This document shows positions 1-5,181 of a stretch of DNA of 5,181 nucleotides, piece after piece. Every line of letters begins with the position of its first letter. Positions within the stretch are counted from its first letter, which is position 1. The notes under the pieces were generated by a model. That model saw only the letters and a list, made by a program, of their open reading frames with translations. It was not told the DNA's origin and searched no databases. Origin of the DNA: CAJQND01 sp051010095. Its GTDB lineage: Bacteria > Pseudomonadota > Alphaproteobacteria > Rhizobiales > CAJQND01. Location of the stretch: contig JBPCVX010000178.1 of NCBI GenBank assembly GCA_051010095.1, positions 1 to 5,181 of the forward strand, read 5' to 3'. A program made the translations under genes and the position numbers.

Positions 1-429
1 TCCATAGAGCTTTTCAGCTTTGTCGCCCGTGCGGGTATCGAGCGTGATCAGCGTCTTTTTCAAGCGACGGGCTTCTTCTTCCAACAAAACCATAAGCCCG
101 TGCGCAACACCCTGACCGCGAAAATCGGGATGCACCAAAAGTTTGCTCACCTCGCAGCGGTGCGGCTGGTTCGGTGGAAGATGCGCTATCATCTGCACCG
201 TGCCCACAAGGACATCTCCCGCGAACGCGGCAAATAATATTCGGCTTTGTTCGAAAACTTCGGATCTTATGGCCCCCAACCAGAAAGACTGCGCATCTTC
301 CTTGGAAAACGGCAAAATGAAACTAACTGCAGCCCCGCCCTGCACGCAGGAATGCAAACACGCCGCCAAGTCTGGCAGGTGTTCATCGATACCGTTCGCA
401 TCAAGCACCCTGTAAGTAATTGCAGACAT
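1..429 (-). CDS. GNAT-family N-acetyltransferase, C-terminus cut by window edge
   Basis: The 143 visible residues begin with ATG at 429 and run off the left edge. They carry the GNAT acetyl-CoA signature. A beta strand, EVSKLLVHPDFRGQGVA (residues 93-109), leads into the pyrophosphate-binding loop R104-G-Q-G-V-A109. A helix HGLMVLLEEEARRL follows, then the strand LITLDTRTGDKAEKLYG, where motif B normally leads into a final 'LGW' segment. By family length roughly 20-30 residues are missing. The family transfers acetyl from acetyl-CoA to an amine in the cytoplasm; the substrate cannot be read from the sequence. I chose ATG 429 because GAGGG (434-438) lies 4 nt upstream; the adjacent GTG at 430-432 would leave almost no spacing. 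It starts 7 nt after the stop of the XRE-cupin regulator, and the Shine-Dalgarno overlaps that stop codon, so the two are almost certainly co-transcribed and coupled. The fold assignment is firm; the role is unknown. Confidence 0.9.
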   Translation of the reverse strand, partial: MSAITYRVLDANGIDEHLPDLAACLHSCVQGGAAVSFILPFSKEDAQSFWLGAIRSEVFEQSRILFAAFAGDVLVGTVQMIAHLPPNQPHRCEVSKLLVHPDFRGQGVAHGLMVLLEEEARRLKKTLITLDTRTGDKAEKLYG

Positions 430-436
430 CACGCCC

Positions 437-991
437 TCACACTAAACACAGCACGTATTCAGCATGCGCATCTGCTGGTGTGATGAAAATACTCGTGCCG
501 TTCAGTTGATAACGCAAGCAATCGCCTGCCTTCAGTTCATACTTCGTCCCATCAACAACGATGTCCAAGCCCCCATCAAGCATAACGAGATGATGTTCCA
601 GGCCCTTGACGGGCGGATTGTCATATTCGATCCGCGTTCCTGGTTTTAGTTCACACAACAACACTTCTGCCGCCAGTGGACCGCCAGGTGGTGAAACGAC
701 ACGGCGGGTAAATCCAGTTTGTGGATCCTGCCAAATCGCTTGCTCTTCTCTTGCGACAAGGGCTGGAAAATTTTCCTCGACCATGGCCAGCAACCGCGAC
801 ATGGTTATGTTGTATGCTGTACACAGTTTTCCGAGAACTTCAGCGGTTGGGCTGGTCTCACCTTTTTCGAGCCTCGACAAAGTCGCACGACTTATACTGC
901 TTTTACGTGCAAGGTCATCCAGAGACCATTCGCGCGCACCACGCAGCTTTTTCAGGCGCGAGGCAATTTTTAGCGTGAGCGTGTTTGCCAC
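437..991 (-). CDS. XRE-family transcriptional regulator with C-terminal cupin domain
   Basis: This 184-residue protein has a two-domain layout. Residues about 9-69 form an XRE/Cro-type helix-turn-helix, with recognition-helix segment SISRATLSRLEKGETSPTAE (32-51), the family hallmark. A short linker follows, and residues about 105-183 are a small beta-barrel cupin (LEHHLVMLDGGLDIVVDG, then LKAGDCLRY). This is the architecture of SutR/YdcN- and PuuR-like regulators, in which the cupin senses a small ligand. The first cupin motif keeps His133/His134, but the second lacks the usual PHxxxN histidine: the aligned stretch after GDCLRY reads QLNGTSIFIT. Metal binding may therefore be altered or lost. 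The start is GTG (989-991); no other start codon lies in frame before the upstream TAG, and GGGA sits 7 nt upstream. The gene precedes a GNAT gene by 7 nt and follows dgoA by 61 bp. It probably represses its own operon through the dyad at 995-1035 (inference). The ligand is unknown. Confidence 0.93.
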   Translation of the reverse strand: MANTLTLKIASRLKKLRGAREWSLDDLARKSSISRATLSRLEKGETSPTAEVLGKLCTAYNITMSRLLAMVEENFPALVAREEQAIWQDPQTGFTRRVVSPPGGPLAAEVLLCELKPGTRIEYDNPPVKGLEHHLVMLDGGLDIVVDGTKYELKAGDCLRYQLNGTSIFITPADAHAEYVLCLV

Positions 992-994
992 AAC

Positions 995-1035
995 AATATC
1001 CCATATTTGAGAATTTTTCTCCTAAACGGGATATT
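995..1035. promoter_or_regulatory. Nested inverted repeat, candidate operator of the XRE-cupin gene
   Basis: A perfect 8-bp inverted repeat, AATATCCC (995-1002) and GGGATATT (1028-1035), encloses a second perfect inverted repeat, GAGAA (1009-1013) and TTCTC (1017-1021). Both dyads share one centre, base 1015. The outer arm centres are 33 bp apart, about three helical turns, so they lie on the same DNA face. The element fills most of the short gap upstream of the regulator's GTG start. XRE regulators bind dyads as dimers, so an autoregulatory operator bound by two dimers or a tetramer is the natural reading (inference). The same symmetry could fold in the mRNA leader, but there is no T tract, so it is not a standard terminator. 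Confidence 0.5.
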
Positions 1036-1056
1036 CGATACTGTCTGCTGGGTCAA
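1028..1056 (-). promoter_or_regulatory. Possible promoter for the regulator-GNAT operon
   Basis: Reading the minus strand, TTGACC (1056-1051) is a good -35 match and is followed after 17 nt by TATCCC (1033-1028), a weak -10. The -35 overlaps the dgoA stop codon, and the -10 lies inside the right arm of the dyad, so a bound repressor would block it. The -10 matches the consensus at only three of six positions, so this call is tentative. Confidence 0.35.
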
Positions 1057-1667
1057 GAGTTCTGTTTTGCCGCTTTATCGAAAGCTTCAACAATTTCTTT
1101 GGCAGAACGTCCAACATCTTCCGCACCTTTTGCAGGACGATAGAGTGAGGTACCGATGCCGAAGCCATCAGCGCCTGCTTCCATCCATATGTTGAAATCG
1201 TCGGGACCAACACCGCCAACCGCATAAACGGGAGCTTCTGGCGGCAACACTGCACGCAGTGCTTTCAGCCCTTCTGGTCCCATTTGGAAAGCTGGAAAAA
1301 TCTTCAAGCCGTTGGCGCCGGCTTTCAGCGCCGTAAAGCACTCGCTCGCGGTGAAAACACCTGGAAAAGAGAGCATGCCCTGTGCTTCCGTCTCAGCAAT
1401 AACATCCACGTCGCAATTGGGAGAAACCACAAATTCGCCCCCTGCACTGCGCACCGTGCGCACTTCTGCGGTTGTAAGCACTGTGCCAGCACCAATAAGT
1501 GCTTCGTCGGAAAACGCACTTGCGAGAAGTTCAACGCTTTCGAATGCTTGAGGTGAATTGAGCGGTACTTCTATATTGCTGATACCTGCATCAAGTATTG
1601 CCTCACCAACAGCTATCACTTCCTTAGGCGTTACACCTCTAAGGATCGCAATAATATTGCGGTTCAT
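1053..1667 (-). CDS. dgoA: 2-dehydro-3-deoxy-6-phosphogalactonate aldolase
   Basis: This class I aldolase of 204 residues (E. coli DgoA is about the same size) cleaves 2-keto-3-deoxy-6-phosphogalactonate to pyruvate and D-glyceraldehyde 3-phosphate, the last step of the De Ley-Doudoroff route. The TIM barrel shows the KDPG/KDPGal aldolase motifs in order: IIAILRG (5-11), the catalytic-glutamate strand IEVPLNSP with Glu33, GAGTVLT (59-65), FVVSPN (79-84), FPGVFTASE (101-109), and the Schiff-base strand GLKIFPA with Lys122. The phosphate-binding segment is AVGGVGP (149-155), with Val where KDPG-specific Eda enzymes usually have Thr, which favours the galacto substrate. The start is ATG 1667, which begins the conserved MNRNIIAILRG and has GGGGGA 7 nt upstream. 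A longer frame back to 1742 reads through dgoK and is not conserved in style. The ATG overlaps the dgoK stop as ATGA, a sign of translational coupling. Confidence 0.95.
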   Translation of the reverse strand: MNRNIIAILRGVTPKEVIAVGEAILDAGISNIEVPLNSPQAFESVELLASAFSDEALIGAGTVLTTAEVRTVRSAGGEFVVSPNCDVDVIAETEAQGMLSFPGVFTASECFTALKAGANGLKIFPAFQMGPEGLKALRAVLPPEAPVYAVGGVGPDDFNIWMEAGADGFGIGTSLYRPAKGAEDVGRSAKEIVEAFDKAAKQNS

Positions 1668-2578
1668 GAGCAAGTCCCCCGAAAATGCGCATAAGCAGCA
1701 TATAAGCCTGCAATCACCAATTCCTCTGCTGTGATCCGGCACACGAACTTACCTTGGGTTGAAATCGCCTGTTCGTAAAGCCCCGACAGCGTTTCTGTCC
1801 CCACAATCACTATATTATTCTGTGCACACATGTCTTTTGTGGCAACCACTTCTAATCCAATCAGCAACCCTGACAAACGGCCCTTGGCACGCGCAGCAGA
1901 TAAACCGGCAAGTAAACTTTCCGCACGTAGCGAAAATAATTGCGCGAAAACCTGCTCAGGACGGTTTAATGCGAGCGCAACACCTTCTTCAAAACTGGAC
2001 TGACAGAAGTCGTCACTATTCACACTAAGGCGCAAAACGGAACGCGTGCTCAACAGCGAAAACAACTCGCCCGTCATGAAGGTTTGAAAACCCACCACCT
2101 TCCCATCAGCGATGGAAACCCATTTTGTGTGGGTTCCTGGAAGGCACACAATGCCCTCGTAATCGGGAATGCGCGCCAGCAGGCCCGCAATCTGGGTTTC
2201 TTCGCCGCGCATCACGTCGGCTGGGTTTCGTTGGCACATTCCAGGAAGGATACGCATCGATACTGGAAGCGAGCGAACCGGCGCCTCAATGGCATTCTCG
2301 GCATCTGGTGGCGATGCGGGCACCTCGACATATGGCGCCTCGATCCACCCGCCCCGCGCGCCAACCATGCCGCATGCAATAATCGGCAATTTGCCCTTTC
2401 CTGGCAACCAGTCAGCAATCAGTTTTTCAAGGGCAGGCTCAAATTCTTCGGGTGCCAATGTGCCCATGCCATCTGCTGCTGATGCCTCCCCAATTACTGC
2501 ACCATCACCATCCATCGCCCAGGCCCGCACACGCGACGTCCCCCAATCCACAGCAACAAAATCAGGCGTTATTTTCAT
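1664..2578 (-). CDS. dgoK: 2-dehydro-3-deoxygalactonokinase
   Basis: This 304-residue cytoplasmic kinase phosphorylates 2-keto-3-deoxygalactonate at C6 using ATP, making the substrate of the next gene's aldolase. Its length is typical of the DgoK family (about 290-305). Visible motifs are the N-terminal ATPase-fold phosphate loop DWGTSR (11-16), CGMVGARGGW (69-78), MRGEETQ (123-129), LPGTHTKWV (146-154), MTGELFSLLS (168-177), and a C-terminal AEELVIAGLYAAY (284-296) in the position of the second nucleotide-binding element. The ATG at 2578 is required, because the phosphate loop is only ten residues in and a TAA lies a few codons upstream. The Shine-Dalgarno is weak: only GAGG, about 13 nt away. 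It is the first gene of the leftward dgoK-dgoA unit and is divergent from the MFS gene, 60 bp away. Neither galactonate dehydratase nor a sugar transporter is next to it. Confidence 0.95.
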   Translation of the reverse strand: MKITPDFVAVDWGTSRVRAWAMDGDGAVIGEASAADGMGTLAPEEFEPALEKLIADWLPGKGKLPIIACGMVGARGGWIEAPYVEVPASPPDAENAIEAPVRSLPVSMRILPGMCQRNPADVMRGEETQIAGLLARIPDYEGIVCLPGTHTKWVSIADGKVVGFQTFMTGELFSLLSTRSVLRLSVNSDDFCQSSFEEGVALALNRPEQVFAQLFSLRAESLLAGLSAARAKGRLSGLLIGLEVVATKDMCAQNNIVIVGTETLSGLYEQAISTQGKFVCRITAEELVIAGLYAAYAHFRGTCS

Positions 2579-2638
2579 GGCGGCAGTTTAACCTCAGTTT
2601 CCATTAACGCCATCTCATATTTGCTATATCTTTATGCG
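2579..2638. promoter_or_regulatory. Divergent promoter region between dgoK and the MFS gene
   Basis: These 60 bp must hold, or overlap, the promoters of both outward-facing genes. On the plus strand TATATC (2625-2630) is a plausible -10 only 8 nt before the MFS start codon, with no recognisable -35 and no Shine-Dalgarno. CAGTTT occurs twice with an 11-bp period (2584-2589 and 2595-2600), which could be same-face half-sites for a regulator. No convincing minus-strand promoter can be picked by eye. That both promoters lie here follows from gene geometry; the individual boxes are guesses. Confidence 0.4.
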
Positions 2639-3970
2639 ATGTTGAACGTACTTAAGCATCCGGCCTATGCGAAACTTTTCTCCGCGCAGGTGATTGCCTT
2701 ACTGGGGACCGGGCTGTTGAGTATTGCACTCGGACTTTTGGCATTCGACTTAGCTGGCGAAAATGCAGGCGTGGTTTTAGGCGCGGTTTTCACCATAAAA
2801 ATGGTTGCCTACGTTGGACTTTCCCCAATCGCGAACGCATTTGCAGAGCGCATGCCGCGTAAAGCGGTTTTGATCTGGGCTGATTTGGTGCGTGCCGGTG
2901 TTGCGCTGCTGTTGCCATTCATCACTGCAACCTGGCAAATCTATATACTCATCTTTCTGTTGCAGGCCGCATCCGCCACCTTCACGCCAGCATTCCAGGC
3001 AACCATTCCAGACATTCTGGAGGATGAAGAAGACTACACCAATGCGCTCTCACTATCCCGGTTAGCCTATGATTTAGAGAACCTCATCAGCCCTGCTCTT
3101 GCAGGCTTACTGCTTGCCTTCATGAGCTATCATTGGCTGTTTGGTGGCACGGTATTGGGTTTTGCCATATCCACGCTTCTTGTCGTGATGACCGCCATAC
3201 CGGTTGTGAAAAAAGCCAACGCCGACAGGCCGTTTAAAGAACGTTTGACGCGCGGTATCAGCATTTACCTCGCCACGCCGCGTTTGCGGGGCCTGCTTGG
3301 GGTTAACATGGCCGCAGCTGCAATCAGCGCCTTTGTGTTGGTCAACACGGTGGTGATTGTGCGCGGGGTCTATGGGTTTGACGAAACTTACCTGGCCTAT
3401 GCCCTTGCAGCCTATGGCGGCGGGTCAATGCTTGCAGCGCTCACGCTTCCCAAGCTGCTGTTGCGTTACCGCGACCGTACCATCATGCTCACCGCAGCTG
3501 TTGCTCTGGCCATCACGGCGTTCACAATCGCCATGGGTTTTGGCCTGGCCGACATGCCCGTCTGGTTAGCTTTCATCGCAGCATGGGCTGTAATGGGTGC
3601 GTTATACTCATTTTGCCTCACCCCAAGCGGGCGCCTATTGCGCCGCTCTGCCCATGCAGCAGACAGACCCTCTATCTTCACTGCCCATTTTGCCATGTCA
3701 CATTTGTGCTGGCTGATAACCTATCCACTGGCGGGATGGGGTGGAGCTGTCCTCGGACTGCCGGCAACACTTGCCATTTTGGTGGCAATCGCACTGCTGG
3801 CAGCACTAGTTGCAACACGCGTCTGGCCGGCCAACCCGTCTCACGAATTGGAACATGTCCATCCAGATCTTCCAGCTGATCACCCCCATTTAAAGAAACA
3901 CGGCGGCAGACACCACGCCCACGAATTCGTTATTGACGATGAACACAAATCCTGGCCGACTCATGGTTAA
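2639..3970 (+). CDS. MFS exporter (MFS_3 / EntS-like type) with histidine-rich C-terminal tail
   Basis: This 443-residue inner-membrane protein has about twelve hydrophobic helices, roughly at 13-37, 43-66, 79-97, 100-118, 143-162, 166-188, 214-241, 250-272, 281-301, 305-327, 344-366 and 370-395. The loop after helix 2, NAFAERMPRKAVL, is the MFS motif-A region. The stretch ATIPDILEDEEDYTNALSLS and the SPALAGLLL that follows are typical of the MFS_3 drug and siderophore exporter group. After helix 12 comes a 42-residue tail (402-443) with 11 histidines, including HPDLPADHPHL, GGRHHAHEF and VIDDEHKSWP. Such tails occur in MFS nickel/cobalt exporters such as NreB, so metal export or metal gating is possible, but the substrate cannot be read. 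I chose ATG 2639; an in-frame TTG at 2621 would add six residues. Neither has a good Shine-Dalgarno, so the mRNA may be leaderless. A GFA gene follows 37 bp downstream. Confidence 0.87.
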   Translation: MLNVLKHPAYAKLFSAQVIALLGTGLLSIALGLLAFDLAGENAGVVLGAVFTIKMVAYVGLSPIANAFAERMPRKAVLIWADLVRAGVALLLPFITATWQIYILIFLLQAASATFTPAFQATIPDILEDEEDYTNALSLSRLAYDLENLISPALAGLLLAFMSYHWLFGGTVLGFAISTLLVVMTAIPVVKKANADRPFKERLTRGISIYLATPRLRGLLGVNMAAAAISAFVLVNTVVIVRGVYGFDETYLAYALAAYGGGSMLAALTLPKLLLRYRDRTIMLTAAVALAITAFTIAMGFGLADMPVWLAFIAAWAVMGALYSFCLTPSGRLLRRSAHAADRPSIFTAHFAMSHLCWLITYPLAGWGGAVLGLPATLAILVAIALLAALVATRVWPANPSHELEHVHPDLPADHPHLKKHGGRHHAHEFVIDDEHKSWPTHG

Positions 3971-4007
3971 CATATGCCGCTTTTAAGGAATGCTCGAGGT
4001 GAAACGT

Positions 4008-4445
4008 ATGAATAAGCTGATAGAACGAACTGGCGGCTGCGTGTGCGGCAAGGTACGGTTTGAGACCAAAACCGAGCCCATGCGGGTAACCATTTGCCAT
4101 TGCACCTGGTGCCAGCGGCGCACCGGTAGCGCATTCGGAACAGAGGTTGTTTATCGCGATGGCGATTTCGACATAATCGGCGATACGCTTGGCGCGCACA
4201 AGCACAATTCCGATGAAACGGGGCGCTGGCTGATCAGCCATTTCTGCACCGCATGCGGCAGCAATCTAGGTCTTGAGTTAGAGAGTGCCCCCGGCATCCG
4301 CACTCTGCCTGCGGGCACTTTTGATGATGCAAGTTTTCTCACCAAAGATGCCTATCAGTTCGTGCACGTCTACACCCGCTCAAAGCAAGACTGGTGCGAA
4401 ATACCGGATGGCGTCACCACCCACGACAAGCATTTCAGGAAGTAG
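4008..4445 (+). CDS. GFA-family (Mss4-like fold) zinc-binding protein
   Basis: This 145-residue cytoplasmic protein has the full cysteine set of the GFA / CENP-V family: C11-x-C13 in GGCVCGKVRFE, C30-H-C32-x2-C35 in ICHCTWCQRRTGSAFG, and C80-x2-C83-G in FCTACGSNLG. These normally bind one structural and one labile zinc ion. The family is named after glutathione-dependent formaldehyde-activating enzyme, but most members, probably including this one, have no proven substrate, and no glutathione or formaldehyde gene is beside it. The start is ATG 4008, with GAGGTG (3996-4001) 6 nt upstream. An in-frame ATG at 3990 would add MLEVKR but has AAGGA touching it. It starts 37 bp after the MFS stop on the same strand with no terminator visible between, so co-transcription is likely. 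It ends facing fabG. Confidence 0.93.
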   Translation: MNKLIERTGGCVCGKVRFETKTEPMRVTICHCTWCQRRTGSAFGTEVVYRDGDFDIIGDTLGAHKHNSDETGRWLISHFCTACGSNLGLELESAPGIRTLPAGTFDDASFLTKDAYQFVHVYTRSKQDWCEIPDGVTTHDKHFRK

Positions 4446-4446
4446 C

Positions 4447-4462
4447 AACCAATCCGTTGGTT
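4447..4462. terminator. Small hairpin at the convergent GFA/fabG junction
   Basis: AACCAA (4447-4452), a TCCG loop and TTGGTT (4457-4462) form a perfect 6-bp stem with a four-base loop. It sits in the 15-bp gap between the GFA stop and the fabG stop and runs 2 bases into the latter. No T tract follows on either strand, so it is not a standard intrinsic terminator. It could slow polymerase or protect 3' ends of both convergent transcripts, or be chance. Confidence 0.3.
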
Positions 4463-5181
4463 AAATCATCGCCATGCCGCCGTTCACGTGCAGGGTTTGG
4501 CCGGTGATATAGGCGGCTTCATCACTTGCAAGATAAAGCGCGGCGGCGGCAATTTCATCTGCCTGGCCCAGGCGGCCTGATGGGATAGTGCCCAGAATAG
4601 CTTCGCGTTGTTTATCGTTCAGGGCATCGGTCATGGGAGTTTCAATAAAGCCCGGCGCGATGCAGTTCACCGTGATGCCCCGGCTGGCCACTTCTTGTGC
4701 CAATGCCTTCGACATACCCACCATGCCAGCTTTTGAGGCGGCATAGTTCATCTGGCCTGGATTGCCCGTGGTGCCGACAATAGAAGTGATACCGATAATG
4801 CGCCCGTGGCGGCGTTTCATCATACCGCGCAGGCAATTGCGCGCCAGACGGAAGCTTGCCGTAAGGTTCACCGCGATCACCTGATCCCATTCGTCATCCT
4901 TCATGCGCATGGCAAGATTATCGCGGGTGATACCGGCATTATTCACCAGAATATCGAGCCCTTCCATTGCCCCTTCAGCTGCGGGGATAAGCGCATCCAC
5001 GGCGTTCAGATCAGAAAGATTGCAGGCCAATGTATGGGCGCGAGCACCAAGTTCACTAGCACGTTCTGCCAACACCTCTTCGCGGGTGCCAGAAAGCGCA
5101 ACCGTTGCGCCTGCTCCATGCAGCACCTTTGCAATCGCTGCACCGATGCCGCCCGTTGCACCTGTTACAAGCGCCTTTTTT
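4461..5181 (-). CDS. fabG: 3-oxoacyl-[ACP] reductase, N-terminus cut by window edge
   Basis: This short-chain dehydrogenase reduces 3-oxoacyl-ACP to 3-hydroxyacyl-ACP with NADPH in the cytoplasmic fatty-acid elongation cycle. The 239 visible residues begin KKALVTGATGGIG at the right edge; family length (about 245) implies only about 6-8 residues are missing. The GTG at 5126 is an internal valine codon, not the start. Visible features, numbered from the first visible residue, are the cofactor loop TGATGGIG (6-13), NNAG (80-83), Asn105 in AVNLTASF, Ser133 in GITSIVG, the catalytic Y146-x3-K150 in NYAASKAG, the PGFIETPMT loop (176-184), and the C-terminal ITGQTLHVNGGMAMI. The motifs TRDNLAMRMKDDEWD and GQTLHVNGGM point to the FabG branch rather than PhaB or a generic dehydrogenase. 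It converges on the GFA gene. The usual fabD or acpP neighbours would lie outside the window. Confidence 0.93.
   Translation of the reverse strand, partial: KKALVTGATGGIGAAIAKVLHGAGATVALSGTREEVLAERASELGARAHTLACNLSDLNAVDALIPAAEGAMEGLDILVNNAGITRDNLAMRMKDDEWDQVIAVNLTASFRLARNCLRGMMKRRHGRIIGITSIVGTTGNPGQMNYAASKAGMVGMSKALAQEVASRGITVNCIAPGFIETPMTDALNDKQREAILGTIPSGRLGQADEIAAAALYLASDEAAYITGQTLHVNGGMAMI

Noticed and set aside
606..1010. A 134-residue open frame on the plus strand
   Set aside because: It is antisense to the XRE-cupin gene, with no domain and no ribosome site; a shadow of the real gene.
995..1035. Intrinsic terminator for the dgoKA transcript
   Set aside because: The outer stem has a 25-nt loop, the arms are AT-rich and no T tract follows, so an operator is a better reading.
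1668..1742. A 25-residue N-terminal extension of dgoA
   Set aside because: It reads through dgoK in another frame, gives a Cys-rich unfamiliar sequence, and the family start MNRNII with a good Shine-Dalgarno and ATGA overlap lies at 1667.
2169..2591. A 140-residue open frame on the plus strand
   Set aside because: It lies antisense to dgoK, has Ser/Pro/Ala-rich composition with no recognisable motif, and dgoK is certain.
3990..4007. Upstream ATG start for the GFA gene
   Set aside because: Its AAGGA abuts the ATG with no spacing, whereas ATG 4008 has GAGGTG at 6 nt.
4461..5126. fabG as a complete gene starting at GTG 5126
   Set aside because: The frame continues to the window edge with the cofactor-binding TGATGGIG motif, so the gene is only truncated by the window.
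1..5181. Mobile element, CRISPR array, tRNA or toxin-antitoxin module
   Set aside because: I saw no transposase or integrase motif, no regularly spaced repeats, no tRNA-like cloverleaf, and the XRE gene is paired with an acetyltransferase behind a cupin sensor rather than a typical small toxin.

Overview
The window looks like ordinary chromosomal DNA from a proteobacterium, most likely an alphaproteobacterium. The basis is moderate GC by eye, dense co-directional genes with short or overlapping junctions, a dgoK-dgoA pair, and a FabG, a GFA-family protein and an XRE-cupin regulator of types common in that class. The lineage is an inference from gene content and style, not a measured placement. 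I see no mobile element, CRISPR array, tRNA or rRNA.

Layout. Left half, minus strand, read from about 2578 down to 1: dgoK (2-dehydro-3-deoxygalactonokinase) and dgoA (2-dehydro-3-deoxy-6-phosphogalactonate aldolase) overlap by ATGA. A 61-bp gap follows, then an XRE helix-turn-helix regulator with a C-terminal cupin domain, then 7 bp and a GNAT acetyltransferase cut by the left edge. Right half, plus strand, from 2639: a 12-helix MFS_3-type exporter with a striking histidine-rich cytoplasmic tail, then a GFA/Mss4-fold zinc protein 37 bp later. Converging on it from the right edge is a partial fabG (3-oxoacyl-ACP reductase) on the minus strand, missing its first few codons.

How they fit together. 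DgoK and DgoA catalyse two consecutive steps of the De Ley-Doudoroff (galactonate) route: KDGal is phosphorylated, then cleaved to pyruvate and glyceraldehyde 3-phosphate. No galactonate dehydratase, galactose dehydrogenase or sugar transporter is visible, so the upstream steps must be encoded elsewhere. The regulator and acetyltransferase are probably their own two-gene unit. The gap before the regulator holds a nested 41-bp dyad centred on position 1015 and a possible promoter whose -35 overlaps the dgoA stop codon, which suggests autoregulation. The MFS and GFA genes are probably co-transcribed. The FabG belongs to fatty-acid synthesis and is unrelated to the rest.

I do not see a convincing undescribed system. 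The most notable items are the nested dyad and the His-rich tail of the exporter.
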